DNA of 34,659 nucleotides, taken from contig CAMATH010000089.1 in assembly GCA_945860955.1 (NCBI GenBank), forward strand, positions 1-34,659. The letters are read 5' to 3'. This document shows, piece by piece, positions 8,518 to 16,190 of the stretch. Source of the stretch: Planctomicrobium piriforme. Lineage in GTDB: Bacteria; Planctomycetota; Planctomycetia; Planctomycetales; Planctomycetaceae. The position numbers were made by a program, and so were the translations under genes. The number at the start of each line of letters is the position of its first letter. The first letter of the stretch is position 1. The notes under the pieces are model-generated. The model was given only the letters and a program-made list of their open reading frames with translations. It was not told the DNA's origin and made no database searches.

Positions 8518-8703
8518 CCGACCCGCTGACCGTCGTTCCGCTGACCGCGACTCCCGCGCATGGTGCCACGCCGCCAGCGCGTCGCCATAAGTCGCTTGTG
8601 GGAAAGACTTTTCTGGGGAATGGTGTAGAAGACGGGTCAGAGAGTGCCGCCTACGTTGATTCGGTCGCTGCTCGACGGACGATTCCCGCAAACAAGTCCC
8701 GTC

Positions 8704-9744
8704 TCACAACGTCGCACCGGCCAGCATCCCGCACGCTCCGTGAATATCCTGCCCACCGCTGTATCGCCGCTGCACCGGCATCGCAAGTTCTTCACGTAAC
8801 GCGTCACGGAACGCGTTCGCCTCCTCCGTAGACGGGCGGCGGAACTCCCCGGTGGGATCGTTGACGTCAATCAGATCGAGTAGGATCGGCAGTCCCCGGG
8901 TCAATTCCGCCAGCTCGCGAGCGTCTTCGCGTCGGGTGTTGATTCCCGACAAGACCGTCCAGGCGAACGTGACTCGCTTGTTCGTCGCCGCGTGGTATTC
9001 ACGCACCGCGTCGAGCAGGACCGGCAACGGATACGATTTTTCTATTGGCAACAGCTTCTCTCGCTGCGCCGAATTCGCCGATGTCAGCGACACGATCAGC
9101 CGGTACGGGTGCTGTTCCTGGGTGAAGCGACGGATCCCGGGAACCACTCCCACCGTGGAAACCGTGATCGCCTTGGCGTTAATCGCCATGCCGCACGGTT
9201 CCGAGAAAATTCGGGCGGCGCGAATCACGCGGTCGTAATTCAGCATCGGTTCACCCATGCCCATGAAGACCACGCCCCGCACGGGATGCTCTGAGTCGGC
9301 CTGAATTTGCGTCACCTGATCGACGATCTCCCAGGTGGCGAGATTGCGTTGAAACCCCATCCGGCCGGTCGCGCAAAACGCGCACGCGAGCGCACACCCC
9401 ACTTGGGAACTGACGCAGATCACGTACTTCTGGTCATCTGGTCGATGCAACAGGGGGATCCGAACTGCTTCGAACTGACCTGGTTCGACTCCTTCGAACA
9501 GGTATTTGGCAAAGCCGTCCTGCGGAGAGACGACTTTGTTGACCAGTTTTAGGCGCGGGATTGAAACGCGTTCTCGCAACTGGGCGAGCAGCCGTTTAGA
9601 GATGGTCGGCAATTCGAGGGGAATCTCGGTTGCGTTCCGGCGGACGGCAGCGGCGTGCAGTTGCCGGACCAGACGGTCGGAGGGACGGAGATCCGCTAGC
9701 GCCTGCGCGAGTTCGGACGACGTATGGTCCTTTAGCAGAATCAT
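8704..9744 (-). CDS. rlmN: dual-specificity RNA methyltransferase RlmN
   Basis: A radical-SAM enzyme that makes 2-methyladenosine at A2503 of 23S rRNA and A37 of some tRNAs. From the ATG at 9742-9744 the protein has 346 residues, the usual length. The radical-SAM cysteines are CALACAFC (Cys117, 121, 124). The SAM-binding GMGEPMLNYD and the C-terminal HGACGML, with the cysteine that resolves the protein-RNA adduct, are both present. The open frame extends upstream to 9843 inside the next gene, but the family N-terminus starts at MILLKDH. The start overlaps the stop of the upstream CYTH-like gene by one base (TGATG), so translation is probably coupled. There is no Shine-Dalgarno of its own, consistent with coupling. 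Confidence 0.95.
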   Translation of the reverse strand: MILLKDHTSSELAQALADLRPSDRLVRQLHAAAVRRNATEIPLELPTISKRLLAQLRERVSIPRLKLVNKVVSPQDGFAKYLFEGVEPGQFEAVRIPLLHRPDDQKYVICVSSQVGCALACAFCATGRMGFQRNLATWEIVDQVTQIQADSEHPVRGVVFMGMGEPMLNYDRVIRAARIFSEPCGMAINAKAITVSTVGVVPGIRRFTQEQHPYRLIVSLTSANSAQREKLLPIEKSYPLPVLLDAVREYHAATNKRVTFAWTVLSGINTRREDARELAELTRGLPILLDLIDVNDPTGEFRRPSTEEANAFRDALREELAMPVQRRYSGGQDIHGACGMLAGATL

Positions 9745-10529
9745 CAGGAGGATGCCGTTTCTTGCGAAGGAACGGCGGGCACGCCATTCGCGGCTTTTGC
9801 CGCGTGATACTCCAGCGCCCAGCGGGTCTTCGCCTGCTGGCACTCGTCGGTTTGTGCGCCGCGATCCCGCAAAAACGCCCCGAATGCCGCGATCGCGACG
9901 GCGGCTTGTGGGACCGACACTTTGATGGACGCTTCAAGCAGGCGTTCGCCATCGTCGCGGCGCCAGAGTTCCACAGTCAGATCCCACGGCAGACCCGGAT
10001 CGGTGAACTTCCACTTCCAGGCGCGCACTGGGCCGAGGGGAACGACCCGGGCGTAATCAAACTGCCGCTGGGCCATCGCCAGCACGAATTTGAGCTGCTC
10101 TTCGTTGAACAGCGACGCGAACGGCACCTCGCCGGCGGCGACCCGCTTGATCAGGCCTTTTTCGACCTTCATCGTCAGCGAAGCCGAAATCGCGGTTTGC
10201 GTCTCGCTGGCGTCGGCTTCAATCTTAAACCCCTTCAGCTTGCTCCAGAGGGGAGGAACCGTTTCGGGCTTCACCGGGCGGAATTTGATCGTGCTGTCGT
10301 GGTCACCGCCGACCACGCGCCGGGCGCGACCAATGACACCAGCCTCGAACAAATCGAGATCGGGGGTGTCGAAGAAGTAGATGAACCGCGGATCCTCGTC
10401 ACCGGCGGTCAAACCGTAAAGGGCCAGGGCCGCCTCAATCTGCCGGTCGGGAATGGTCGCCTTGATCTCGACTCCGTCGACTCCCCGCAATTCTTCAGCG
10501 ATTTTTCCTTGAATCGATTCGTTGGCCAT
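9744..10529 (-). CDS. CYTH-like domain protein (tentative)
   Basis: A 261-residue soluble protein. The order of charged strands resembles the CYTH/triphosphate-tunnel fold: VEIKATI near the N-terminus (in place of the classic ExExK), GRARRV, TIKFRPV, FKIEADAS, a middle helical section, DLTVELWRR and LLEASIKVS. CYTH proteins act on nucleoside or other triphosphates or bind polyphosphate-like ligands. With only part of the signature present, activity cannot be assigned. The stop overlaps the rlmN start (TGATG), so the two form an operon. The divergent N-terminal motif could mean a non-catalytic member. The gene itself is well supported by codon use and coupling; the fold call is moderate. Confidence 0.55.
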   Translation of the reverse strand: MANESIQGKIAEELRGVDGVEIKATIPDRQIEAALALYGLTAGDEDPRFIYFFDTPDLDLFEAGVIGRARRVVGGDHDSTIKFRPVKPETVPPLWSKLKGFKIEADASETQTAISASLTMKVEKGLIKRVAAGEVPFASLFNEEQLKFVLAMAQRQFDYARVVPLGPVRAWKWKFTDPGLPWDLTVELWRRDDGERLLEASIKVSVPQAAVAIAAFGAFLRDRGAQTDECQQAKTRWALEYHAAKAANGVPAVPSQETASS

Positions 10530-10595
10530 AATGCACCTGTGATGATCTTCCGAGCAATTCCAGGAACCCGCCTGGCCGGCATTTTCGCGAACAAA

Positions 10596-11495
10596 CTACA
10601 CCCGTCCCAGGTTCTTCCCCCGGACCATCGCTGGCGGACGCGATTGCCCTTGGCCGTGCAGGGTCCGCTCGGCCTCTTCGGGACTGTGTTCCCGCAACCA
10701 TCCGCGCAGTGGAACATCTCCATCGAGCGGATCATACGTACCGTTATTCGACAAGCCATCTCCCAGGATCTGCCTTCCGACCGGATCAAGTTGGGGAAGC
10801 AGGTGCGACACGGTCATCTGGTCTTTCGGACGCAGCCAGCGGTAACAGTATCCCAGCCACACGACCTTGCGGGTGACCTCCGATGTGTTCGCGCTCCGCG
10901 AGTGCCAGATCCGCCGATCGATGATGACCGCGGTTCCCGGCTTCACACACAACGGCTCCGATCCAGCGGGGCACGAAACGCCATCCTGCGGACAGTCAAC
11001 TTCATTCCAAAGGTGCGAACCCGGAACGATCAGCGTGTTCCCCCGCTCGGGTTGAGTCGCGTCGGTGAGGTAGAAGCCGATCTTTAACGACAGACGGGGT
11101 CGGGGATCGGTTTCCAGCTCATCATTCACCCGCATACTGTCCTGGTGCCAGGCGACCCGCCACGTCAGCGCCGCCTCGTCGGCCGGCGGCGTCACATCGA
11201 CATGCGAATGGTACGAATAGATGTTCCAGCCCAAAATCCCCCACACTTTTGGGAGTGTCGTTGGCGACAGCGCCAGATCGACAAACGCGGGATCCTCATG
11301 CAGCACGTTGGGGAAAGACAACAACTTCCCGGCGTGGTCCGGGGCGCGTTCCCTGCGGTCAATGCGATCGACCGCAGACAACAACCGGGCGTTCTTCTCC
11401 ACGTCCAGGGCGTTCTCAACGATGAGGTAGCCCTGGGTGTTGAAGAACTCCCGCTCGGCGGGGGTCAGTCGGTGGGCGAGACAGTCGGGATTCAT
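10596..11495 (-). CDS. phytanoyl-CoA dioxygenase (PhyH) family protein
   Basis: A probable Fe(II)/2-oxoglutarate-dependent oxygenase of 299 residues in the cytosol. The N-terminus has FFNTQGYLIVENAL, typical of PhyH proteins. The iron-binding HxD is in VAWHQDS, followed by GFYLTDATQPERGNTLIVPG; the distal histidine is in IIDRRIWHSRS, with the 2-oxoglutarate-binding Arg/Ser nearby. The substrate is unknown; planctomycetes carry many such genes. It lies 66 bases from the CYTH-like gene and 53 from the gene upstream, all on the same strand, so it may share a transcript. The ATG is at 11493-11495. Confidence 0.88.
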   Translation of the reverse strand: MNPDCLAHRLTPAEREFFNTQGYLIVENALDVEKNARLLSAVDRIDRRERAPDHAGKLLSFPNVLHEDPAFVDLALSPTTLPKVWGILGWNIYSYHSHVDVTPPADEAALTWRVAWHQDSMRVNDELETDPRPRLSLKIGFYLTDATQPERGNTLIVPGSHLWNEVDCPQDGVSCPAGSEPLCVKPGTAVIIDRRIWHSRSANTSEVTRKVVWLGYCYRWLRPKDQMTVSHLLPQLDPVGRQILGDGLSNNGTYDPLDGDVPLRGWLREHSPEEAERTLHGQGQSRPPAMVRGKNLGRV

Positions 11496-11548
11496 GGGGT
11501 GGTTACCGCGTCGAGTTGCTTAGGATTCGATCGAGTTGTCACAGGTCG

Positions 11549-12511
11549 TCACTCAGCCGCCAAGGCTCCCGCCCGCAACTGCGGAATCGCCCGGCGATGT
11601 TCGGCCTGAACGTACGTACTGCGCCCTCCATCCGCCACCGTCCGTACCAGGATCGTCTTCCAGGGACGGTAATAATACTGCGGATGGCTCTTGGGTTGCT
11701 CCTTTTGCGGATCCCCTTCCAGTGAGAGCAAATCGAACACCGCCGTCTGAAAGTCGGCGATCTTCCGCCCCTCCTGATGCGCCACGTTCCGCGCCATCGC
11801 CAGTGCCTTGAGGTACACCTCCGGCCCCATGACGGCGGTTCCAAAGTTGTACATCACGCCCCCTTCCAGCCGGTCGATCGCGTCGCAGTACACCAGAAAA
11901 TCGCGATAGCTCGCTCCCCCCAGCGCTTCGGCGACGCAGTTGGGATGTTCATGGAGAATGTCGTATCCAATGCCAATGTGGACTGTCACGGGCACTTTCA
12001 GCCGGTAAGCCTGGGCGACGACCGACAGCTCTTTATTCGGGAAATCCCCTTCCCAAATCGCCTTTCCCAGCGACTCGCCGTACCCCAGGCCGGCGTGATA
12101 CCCCGCCGCGATCACATCATTCATCCGGCCGGTTTCCCGCCACAGCCCGAACTCACCCGACCGCACGTAACGGGGAACGCTCTCGCACGTGGCACCGACG
12201 AGCGCCAGTTCCCAGTCATGAATCGGGCCGGCACCGTTAAACGCCAGGTGGGTCAATAACCCCCGTTCCATCAGGTCAATCAGGTGCCGGGCGACCCCGC
12301 CACGAATCACGTGTCCCCCACACATGAAAATGATCGATGCATTTCTGGCCCGAGCATGGGTCAACTCGGCTCCCAACTGGGCGATCACCGGGTCGAGAGG
12401 CTGTTCGAGCGGCGCATCAAGCGGGAGCTGGTACGTCAACGGCACGTCGTGCGTGCGTTCAAACAATGGCTTGATGTGCAGCCGGGAGCGGTCAAATTGT
12501 TTGTAGGGCAT
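11549..12511 (-). CDS. conserved protein, possibly deoxyhypusine-synthase-like
   Basis: A 320-residue soluble protein, complete, starting at the ATG at 12509-12511. Glycine-rich segments suggest a Rossmann-type nucleotide site: MCGGHVIRGGVARHLIDLME, AFNGAGPIHDWELALVG, SGEFGLWRETG and VHIGIGYD. The NGAG-hD pattern faintly recalls the NAD-binding part of deoxyhypusine synthase, but the signature lysine region is not recognisable and eIF5A is not expected here. I recall similar proteins in planctomycetes described only as hypothetical. It is next to the PhyH-like gene on the same strand and divergent from the PQQ dehydrogenase gene across about 157 bases. The gene call is strong; the functional call is weak. 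Confidence 0.5.
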   Translation of the reverse strand: MPYKQFDRSRLHIKPLFERTHDVPLTYQLPLDAPLEQPLDPVIAQLGAELTHARARNASIIFMCGGHVIRGGVARHLIDLMERGLLTHLAFNGAGPIHDWELALVGATCESVPRYVRSGEFGLWRETGRMNDVIAAGYHAGLGYGESLGKAIWEGDFPNKELSVVAQAYRLKVPVTVHIGIGYDILHEHPNCVAEALGGASYRDFLVYCDAIDRLEGGVMYNFGTAVMGPEVYLKALAMARNVAHQEGRKIADFQTAVFDLLSLEGDPQKEQPKSHPQYYYRPWKTILVRTVADGGRSTYVQAEHRRAIPQLRAGALAAE

Positions 12512-12655
12512 GATTGAAAATCGTACCGGGGTTGTTGAGAATTGGCGACGCTGCCGACCCGGGATTTTTCTCGCCTCCTTGGGATCCCTCGCGAACGTGC
12601 TCTGTCACGGGGAATCGACCTCCCGGTTCCGCAGCTTCACCTCCTTCCGCCCGTT

Positions 12656-12659
12656 CGGA
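12656..12659 (+). promoter_or_regulatory. Shine-Dalgarno deciding a GTG start
   Basis: GGAG, 9 bases before the GTG at 12669. Together with the signal peptide it begins, this outweighs the ATG at 12510, whose extra 53 residues overlap the divergent promoter region and look non-coding. Confidence 0.55.
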
Positions 12660-12668
12660 GATTCTGCC

Positions 12669-14921
12669 GTGCGCTCACTCTGCCTGACGAATGTTCCGCT
12701 GATTCTGGCCTGTCTGGCGAGTCTGGCGGCCGCCGCCGACCCCGTCGCACGTCCGGCGTTCAACACGCAAAAGCGGGTTCCGTTCACGGGATCGCGCGTT
12801 GTCGGCAGTCCTGATCCCCCCGCGCCGTTCGTGGTCAAACAGACGTTTCCCAAGGTCAAACTGTTCGAGCCGGTGGCGATCAATCGCGTTCCGGGAGCGA
12901 AACGGTTTGTTGTCGCCGAGCGCAAGGGGATCCTGAAAACGATCGCAATGAGCCCCGATGCCGATGCGATTTCTATTGGCGATATCGGCCGAACCGCCTA
13001 CGGTGTCGCCGCCCACCCGCAGTTCGAGAAGAATGGCTTCCTGTATGTGATGTCGATTGCCGACCCGACGGAAGGAGCCCCCAAAGGAAGCCGGGTCTCC
13101 CGCTTCACGGTCGATCGCAAAGGAGACTGGAAGGTCGACCTCGCCAGCGAACAGATTGTGATCGAATGGCCATCGGGTGGGCACAATGGGGGCAACCTGG
13201 CGTTTGGACCCGATGGATTTCTCTACATCGCGTGTGGCGACGGCAGTGGCATCGCCGACGAGCGGCAGACCGGGCAGGATCTCAGTGACCTACTGGCGTG
13301 CCTGTTGCGAATTGACGTCGATCACAAGTCGGCTGCGGGGAATTATGCAATTCCCGCCGACAATCCGTTCGTCAAATCTCCCCTCGCGCGGGGCGAGATT
13401 TTCGCCTATGGACTGCGGCAGTTCTGGAAGTACAGTTTCGACCGCCAGACTGGAGACCTGTGGGGAGGCGAAGTCGGTCAGGATTTGTGGGAAATGGTGC
13501 TGCGGATCGAAAAAGGGGGGAACTACGGCTGGAGCGTTTCAGAAGGCACTCACCCGTTCCGTCCCGAGCGGCCCCTGGGCCCTTCCCCGATCCTGAAGCC
13601 AATCCTTGAACACCCGCACAGTGACTTCCGTTCGATCACCGGCGGTTTCGTTTACCGGGGGACAAAGCACAAAGACCTGAGCGGTGCCTACGTCTACGGC
13701 GATTATGACACGGGGAAAGTGCATGCGCTCAAATACGTCGATGGAAAGGTTGTCTGGCAGAAAGAGCTGGTCGACACACCGTTGCGAATTGTCACGTTCG
13801 CGGAAGACGATGCTGGCGAGATCTTTCTCGTCGATTACATGAATGGCACGTTTTACGAACTCGCTCCGAACACGGCGAAGTCCACCGCCGCCGACTTTCC
13901 CAGGAAATTGAGTGAAACGGGACTTTTCGCGTCAACGAAAGACCACGTTCCCGCCGCCGGCCTGTTTCCGTACTCGGTGAACGCCGAACTGTGGTCCGAC
14001 CATGCGATCAAGGATCGTTTTCTGGCACTTCCGGGGGACGGACAGATTGAATTCGACGGTGTCGAGTATCCGCAGCCCGCCCCGGGAGCGCCGCGCGGGT
14101 GGCGTTTTCCGGACAAGACGGTGACCGTGAAGACCTTCTCGATGGAAATGGAAGCGGGCAATCCCGCGAGCCGTCGCCGACTTGAGACCCGCGTTATGTT
14201 GTTTGAGCAACTCGCCGGGAGCGAAGAGGTGGGGGATCAAGTGTGGCAGGGGTTCACGTACCTGTGGAATGACGACCAGACCGACGCCGTGCTGCTGGAG
14301 GAGCCGGGTTTGGATCGCGTTTTGACGATTCAGGATGCAGAGGCCCCGGGGGGACAGCGCAAACAGGTGTGGCATTTCCCCAGCCGAAGTGAATGCACGT
14401 TGTGCCACACGATGCCGGCGAAATATGCGCTGGGGGTCAACACCCTGCAATTGAATCGCGACCACGATTACGGCGGCGGAGTGAAGGCGAATCAGATCGA
14501 CGTCTTCGCGAAACTGGGGCTGTTCAAAAAGCAGCCTCCCAAACCTCACGCCGACCTCCCCCGTCTGGTCGACTACCGAGATGACAAACAGCCTCTGGAG
14601 TTGCGAGCGCGGTCGTACCTGCAGGCGAATTGCGCCCACTGTCACATGAAATGGGGAGGCGGCAACGCCGAATTTCAGCTCGTGTCGACGCTGCCCGTTG
14701 CCGAACTCGGGATCGTCAACGCAAAACCCAATCACGGAGCCTTCGCCCTCAACGACCCGAAAATCCTCGTTCCCGGCGACGCCAACCGGTCGATGATTCT
14801 GCATCGGATGACCAAGACTGGCTTGGGCCGGATGCCCCATGTCGGTTCCAATGTCGTGGACGAAAAGTCGGCGAAGTTCCTGCGGGAGTGGATCGATTCG
14901 CTCCCCGTCTCCGCGCGGTGA
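12669..14921 (+). CDS. exported PQQ-type sugar dehydrogenase fused to a di-haem c domain
   Basis: A 750-residue secreted oxidoreductase. A signal peptide (MRSLCLTNVPLILACLASLA, cut near AAADP) is followed by a six-bladed propeller of the soluble glucose/sorbosone dehydrogenase type, with GGHNGGNLAFGPDGFLYIAC, AYGLRQFWKYSFD and GGNYGWSVSEG (~residues 70-395). After this comes a C-terminal region with two haem c motifs, CTLCH (Cys576) and CAHCH (Cys655). The propeller would oxidise a sugar or alcohol in the periplasm, and the haems would pass electrons to the respiratory chain. The ~160 residues between propeller and first haem resemble the conserved module of SO2930-type diheme cytochromes. 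It stands alone between a divergent gene and the DUF4345-like gene. Confidence 0.85.
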   Translation: MRSLCLTNVPLILACLASLAAAADPVARPAFNTQKRVPFTGSRVVGSPDPPAPFVVKQTFPKVKLFEPVAINRVPGAKRFVVAERKGILKTIAMSPDADAISIGDIGRTAYGVAAHPQFEKNGFLYVMSIADPTEGAPKGSRVSRFTVDRKGDWKVDLASEQIVIEWPSGGHNGGNLAFGPDGFLYIACGDGSGIADERQTGQDLSDLLACLLRIDVDHKSAAGNYAIPADNPFVKSPLARGEIFAYGLRQFWKYSFDRQTGDLWGGEVGQDLWEMVLRIEKGGNYGWSVSEGTHPFRPERPLGPSPILKPILEHPHSDFRSITGGFVYRGTKHKDLSGAYVYGDYDTGKVHALKYVDGKVVWQKELVDTPLRIVTFAEDDAGEIFLVDYMNGTFYELAPNTAKSTAADFPRKLSETGLFASTKDHVPAAGLFPYSVNAELWSDHAIKDRFLALPGDGQIEFDGVEYPQPAPGAPRGWRFPDKTVTVKTFSMEMEAGNPASRRRLETRVMLFEQLAGSEEVGDQVWQGFTYLWNDDQTDAVLLEEPGLDRVLTIQDAEAPGGQRKQVWHFPSRSECTLCHTMPAKYALGVNTLQLNRDHDYGGGVKANQIDVFAKLGLFKKQPPKPHADLPRLVDYRDDKQPLELRARSYLQANCAHCHMKWGGGNAEFQLVSTLPVAELGIVNAKPNHGAFALNDPKILVPGDANRSMILHRMTKTGLGRMPHVGSNVVDEKSAKFLREWIDSLPVSAR

Positions 14922-15096
14922 GGGGGCAATCCAAGAGTTCTCCGGTCGGGGTGGCGGTCGCATGCTGCCACCCCGTACGTTTTTCCGTTTTACGCTCTCG
15001 ATCTGTGGTCACGTCGACCTTCCGCGCCGCCGATTGCGCGGCAGCGCAATGACCACGACGATCGAGGCTCTCCTATGTCTGCTTGCGAAGACTCCC

Positions 15097-15474
15097 ATGA
15101 AGATTAAACAGTTGTTTCTGATGCTCGCGTCCCTGGTGGTTTCGATCATCGCCCTGCTCTACGGCATCTCACCCACATGGTTCGCACAAACGTTTCTGAA
15201 CGAGTCGACTTTGTCGGTGGATCACGCCCACATTTTCCGGGCGGTCATGACACTGTATCTGTCGCTGGGCCTTTTTTGGCTGTCCGCCGCCTTCAACCCG
15301 AAGTACCGCAATCCCGCGGTCTTGACCACGGCGATTTTTGCCGGCGGGCTGGTGATTGGCCGGTTGGTGAGTTTGCTTGTCGATGGGCGGCCATCAACAA
15401 TCCTACTCGTTTACATCGCCATGGAACTCTCACTTGTTCCGGTCGCGCTGTGGGTATTTCGATTGCCCGAATAA
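15097..15474 (+). CDS. DUF4345-like four-helix membrane protein
   Basis: A 125-residue protein with four predicted membrane segments (~5-25, 43-64, 73-92, 98-118). It has the DUF4345 pattern of a central HIFRAVMTLYLSLGLFWL, then a loop and GGLVIGRLVSLLVDG; function unknown. The frame is open far upstream (to 14839), but the hydrophobic protein starts at the ATG at 15097. An in-frame ATG at 15049 is an alternative that adds 16 residues. A 10-codon reading frame in another phase (15075-15107, preceded by GAGG at 15064-15067) overlaps the start and could couple translation. Bases 14922-15048 hold nothing recognisable. Confidence 0.75.
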   Translation: MKIKQLFLMLASLVVSIIALLYGISPTWFAQTFLNESTLSVDHAHIFRAVMTLYLSLGLFWLSAAFNPKYRNPAVLTTAIFAGGLVIGRLVSLLVDGRPSTILLVYIAMELSLVPVALWVFRLPE

Positions 15475-15484
15475 ACCGAACGGA

Positions 15485-15504
15485 GCGACGCCGCGGAGCG
15501 TCGT
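15485..15504 (+). terminator. weak hairpin after the DUF4345-like gene
   Basis: GCGACGC-CGCGGA-GCGTCGT, a 7-bp stem (one G-T pair) starting 11 bases after the stop codon. There is no T-run. A possible terminator or 3' stabiliser. Confidence 0.3.
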
Positions 15505-16190
15505 GGCGACAACACCGAAAGCCCCAGAGTGAGGCGGCAACACGGTGACAGGTCGGAGAAGGTAGGCGTCTTTTTCCGAAAGACTGCCCCCGCTGTGCCT
15601 CCGCCGACAAACGACGCACTGGGGGCTGCCCCACGACTCACAACAAAGCCCCGCATCCAATTTCGACCAGCGGTTCACTCCCTCGCTGGCACCGTGCGGC
15701 GTCCGATTCATTTCGCGACGGTCGGCTCGCTTGGGAGATTGCGCCAGCCCCGAGTGCGTCGAGCGATGGAGAGCGCACAGCGGGCCGCGCATTTGGAAAG
15801 TGCGGGCTCCATTCACCGAATTTACAGCATTCTCAGCCGGACGAATTCACTGTGGAGTGAAATGGCTCCGCCGGGGCTCACCGATGTGGTCAAGACCGCA
15901 CGAGCGGCGTTGCCCACCAGTTGCCGCGACTGGGGGTCCGACTCGATGAGCGTCGCCTCAAACTGCTGCTGAGTGACCGATGACGACCTGCTTTCCCCCC
16001 TTGGAAAGTCCGGCTGTGGACTTTCGAACCGATTTCCAGCCGCAATTGGCGTTCCAACCCGGTGGCAGTGGAACGGGATTCGCAGTGACTGCAACCTGTG
16101 AAGTCGCACACCGAGACGGTACGCTGGCGGTTTGTCGAATTCACCGCCGCGGGTCGCGACGGTGAAGGACGTCCATAGGAAAGGAATGGC
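15505..16190. other. gene-free gap with dyads upstream of the histidine kinase
   Basis: About 690 bases in which I find no convincing gene. The short open frames on both strands have Arg/Ser-rich, low-complexity products. Two dyads stand out near the 3' end. GAAAGTCC-GGCTGT-GGACTTTC at 16004-16025 is a perfect 8-bp stem. GTTCCA-N12-TGGAAC is at 16051-16074. They lie 120-190 bases before the kinase start and may be operators or leader structure. I see no -24/-12 promoter and no clear sigma-70 promoter. Confidence 0.4.

Noticed and set aside
9630-11087. 485-codon plus-strand open frame over rlmN, CYTH-like and PhyH genes
   Set aside because: Crosses three genes on the other strand and resembles nothing.
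15529-15972. 147-codon plus-strand open frame upstream of the histidine kinase
   Set aside because: No ribosome binding site, no motif and atypical composition; not supported as a gene.
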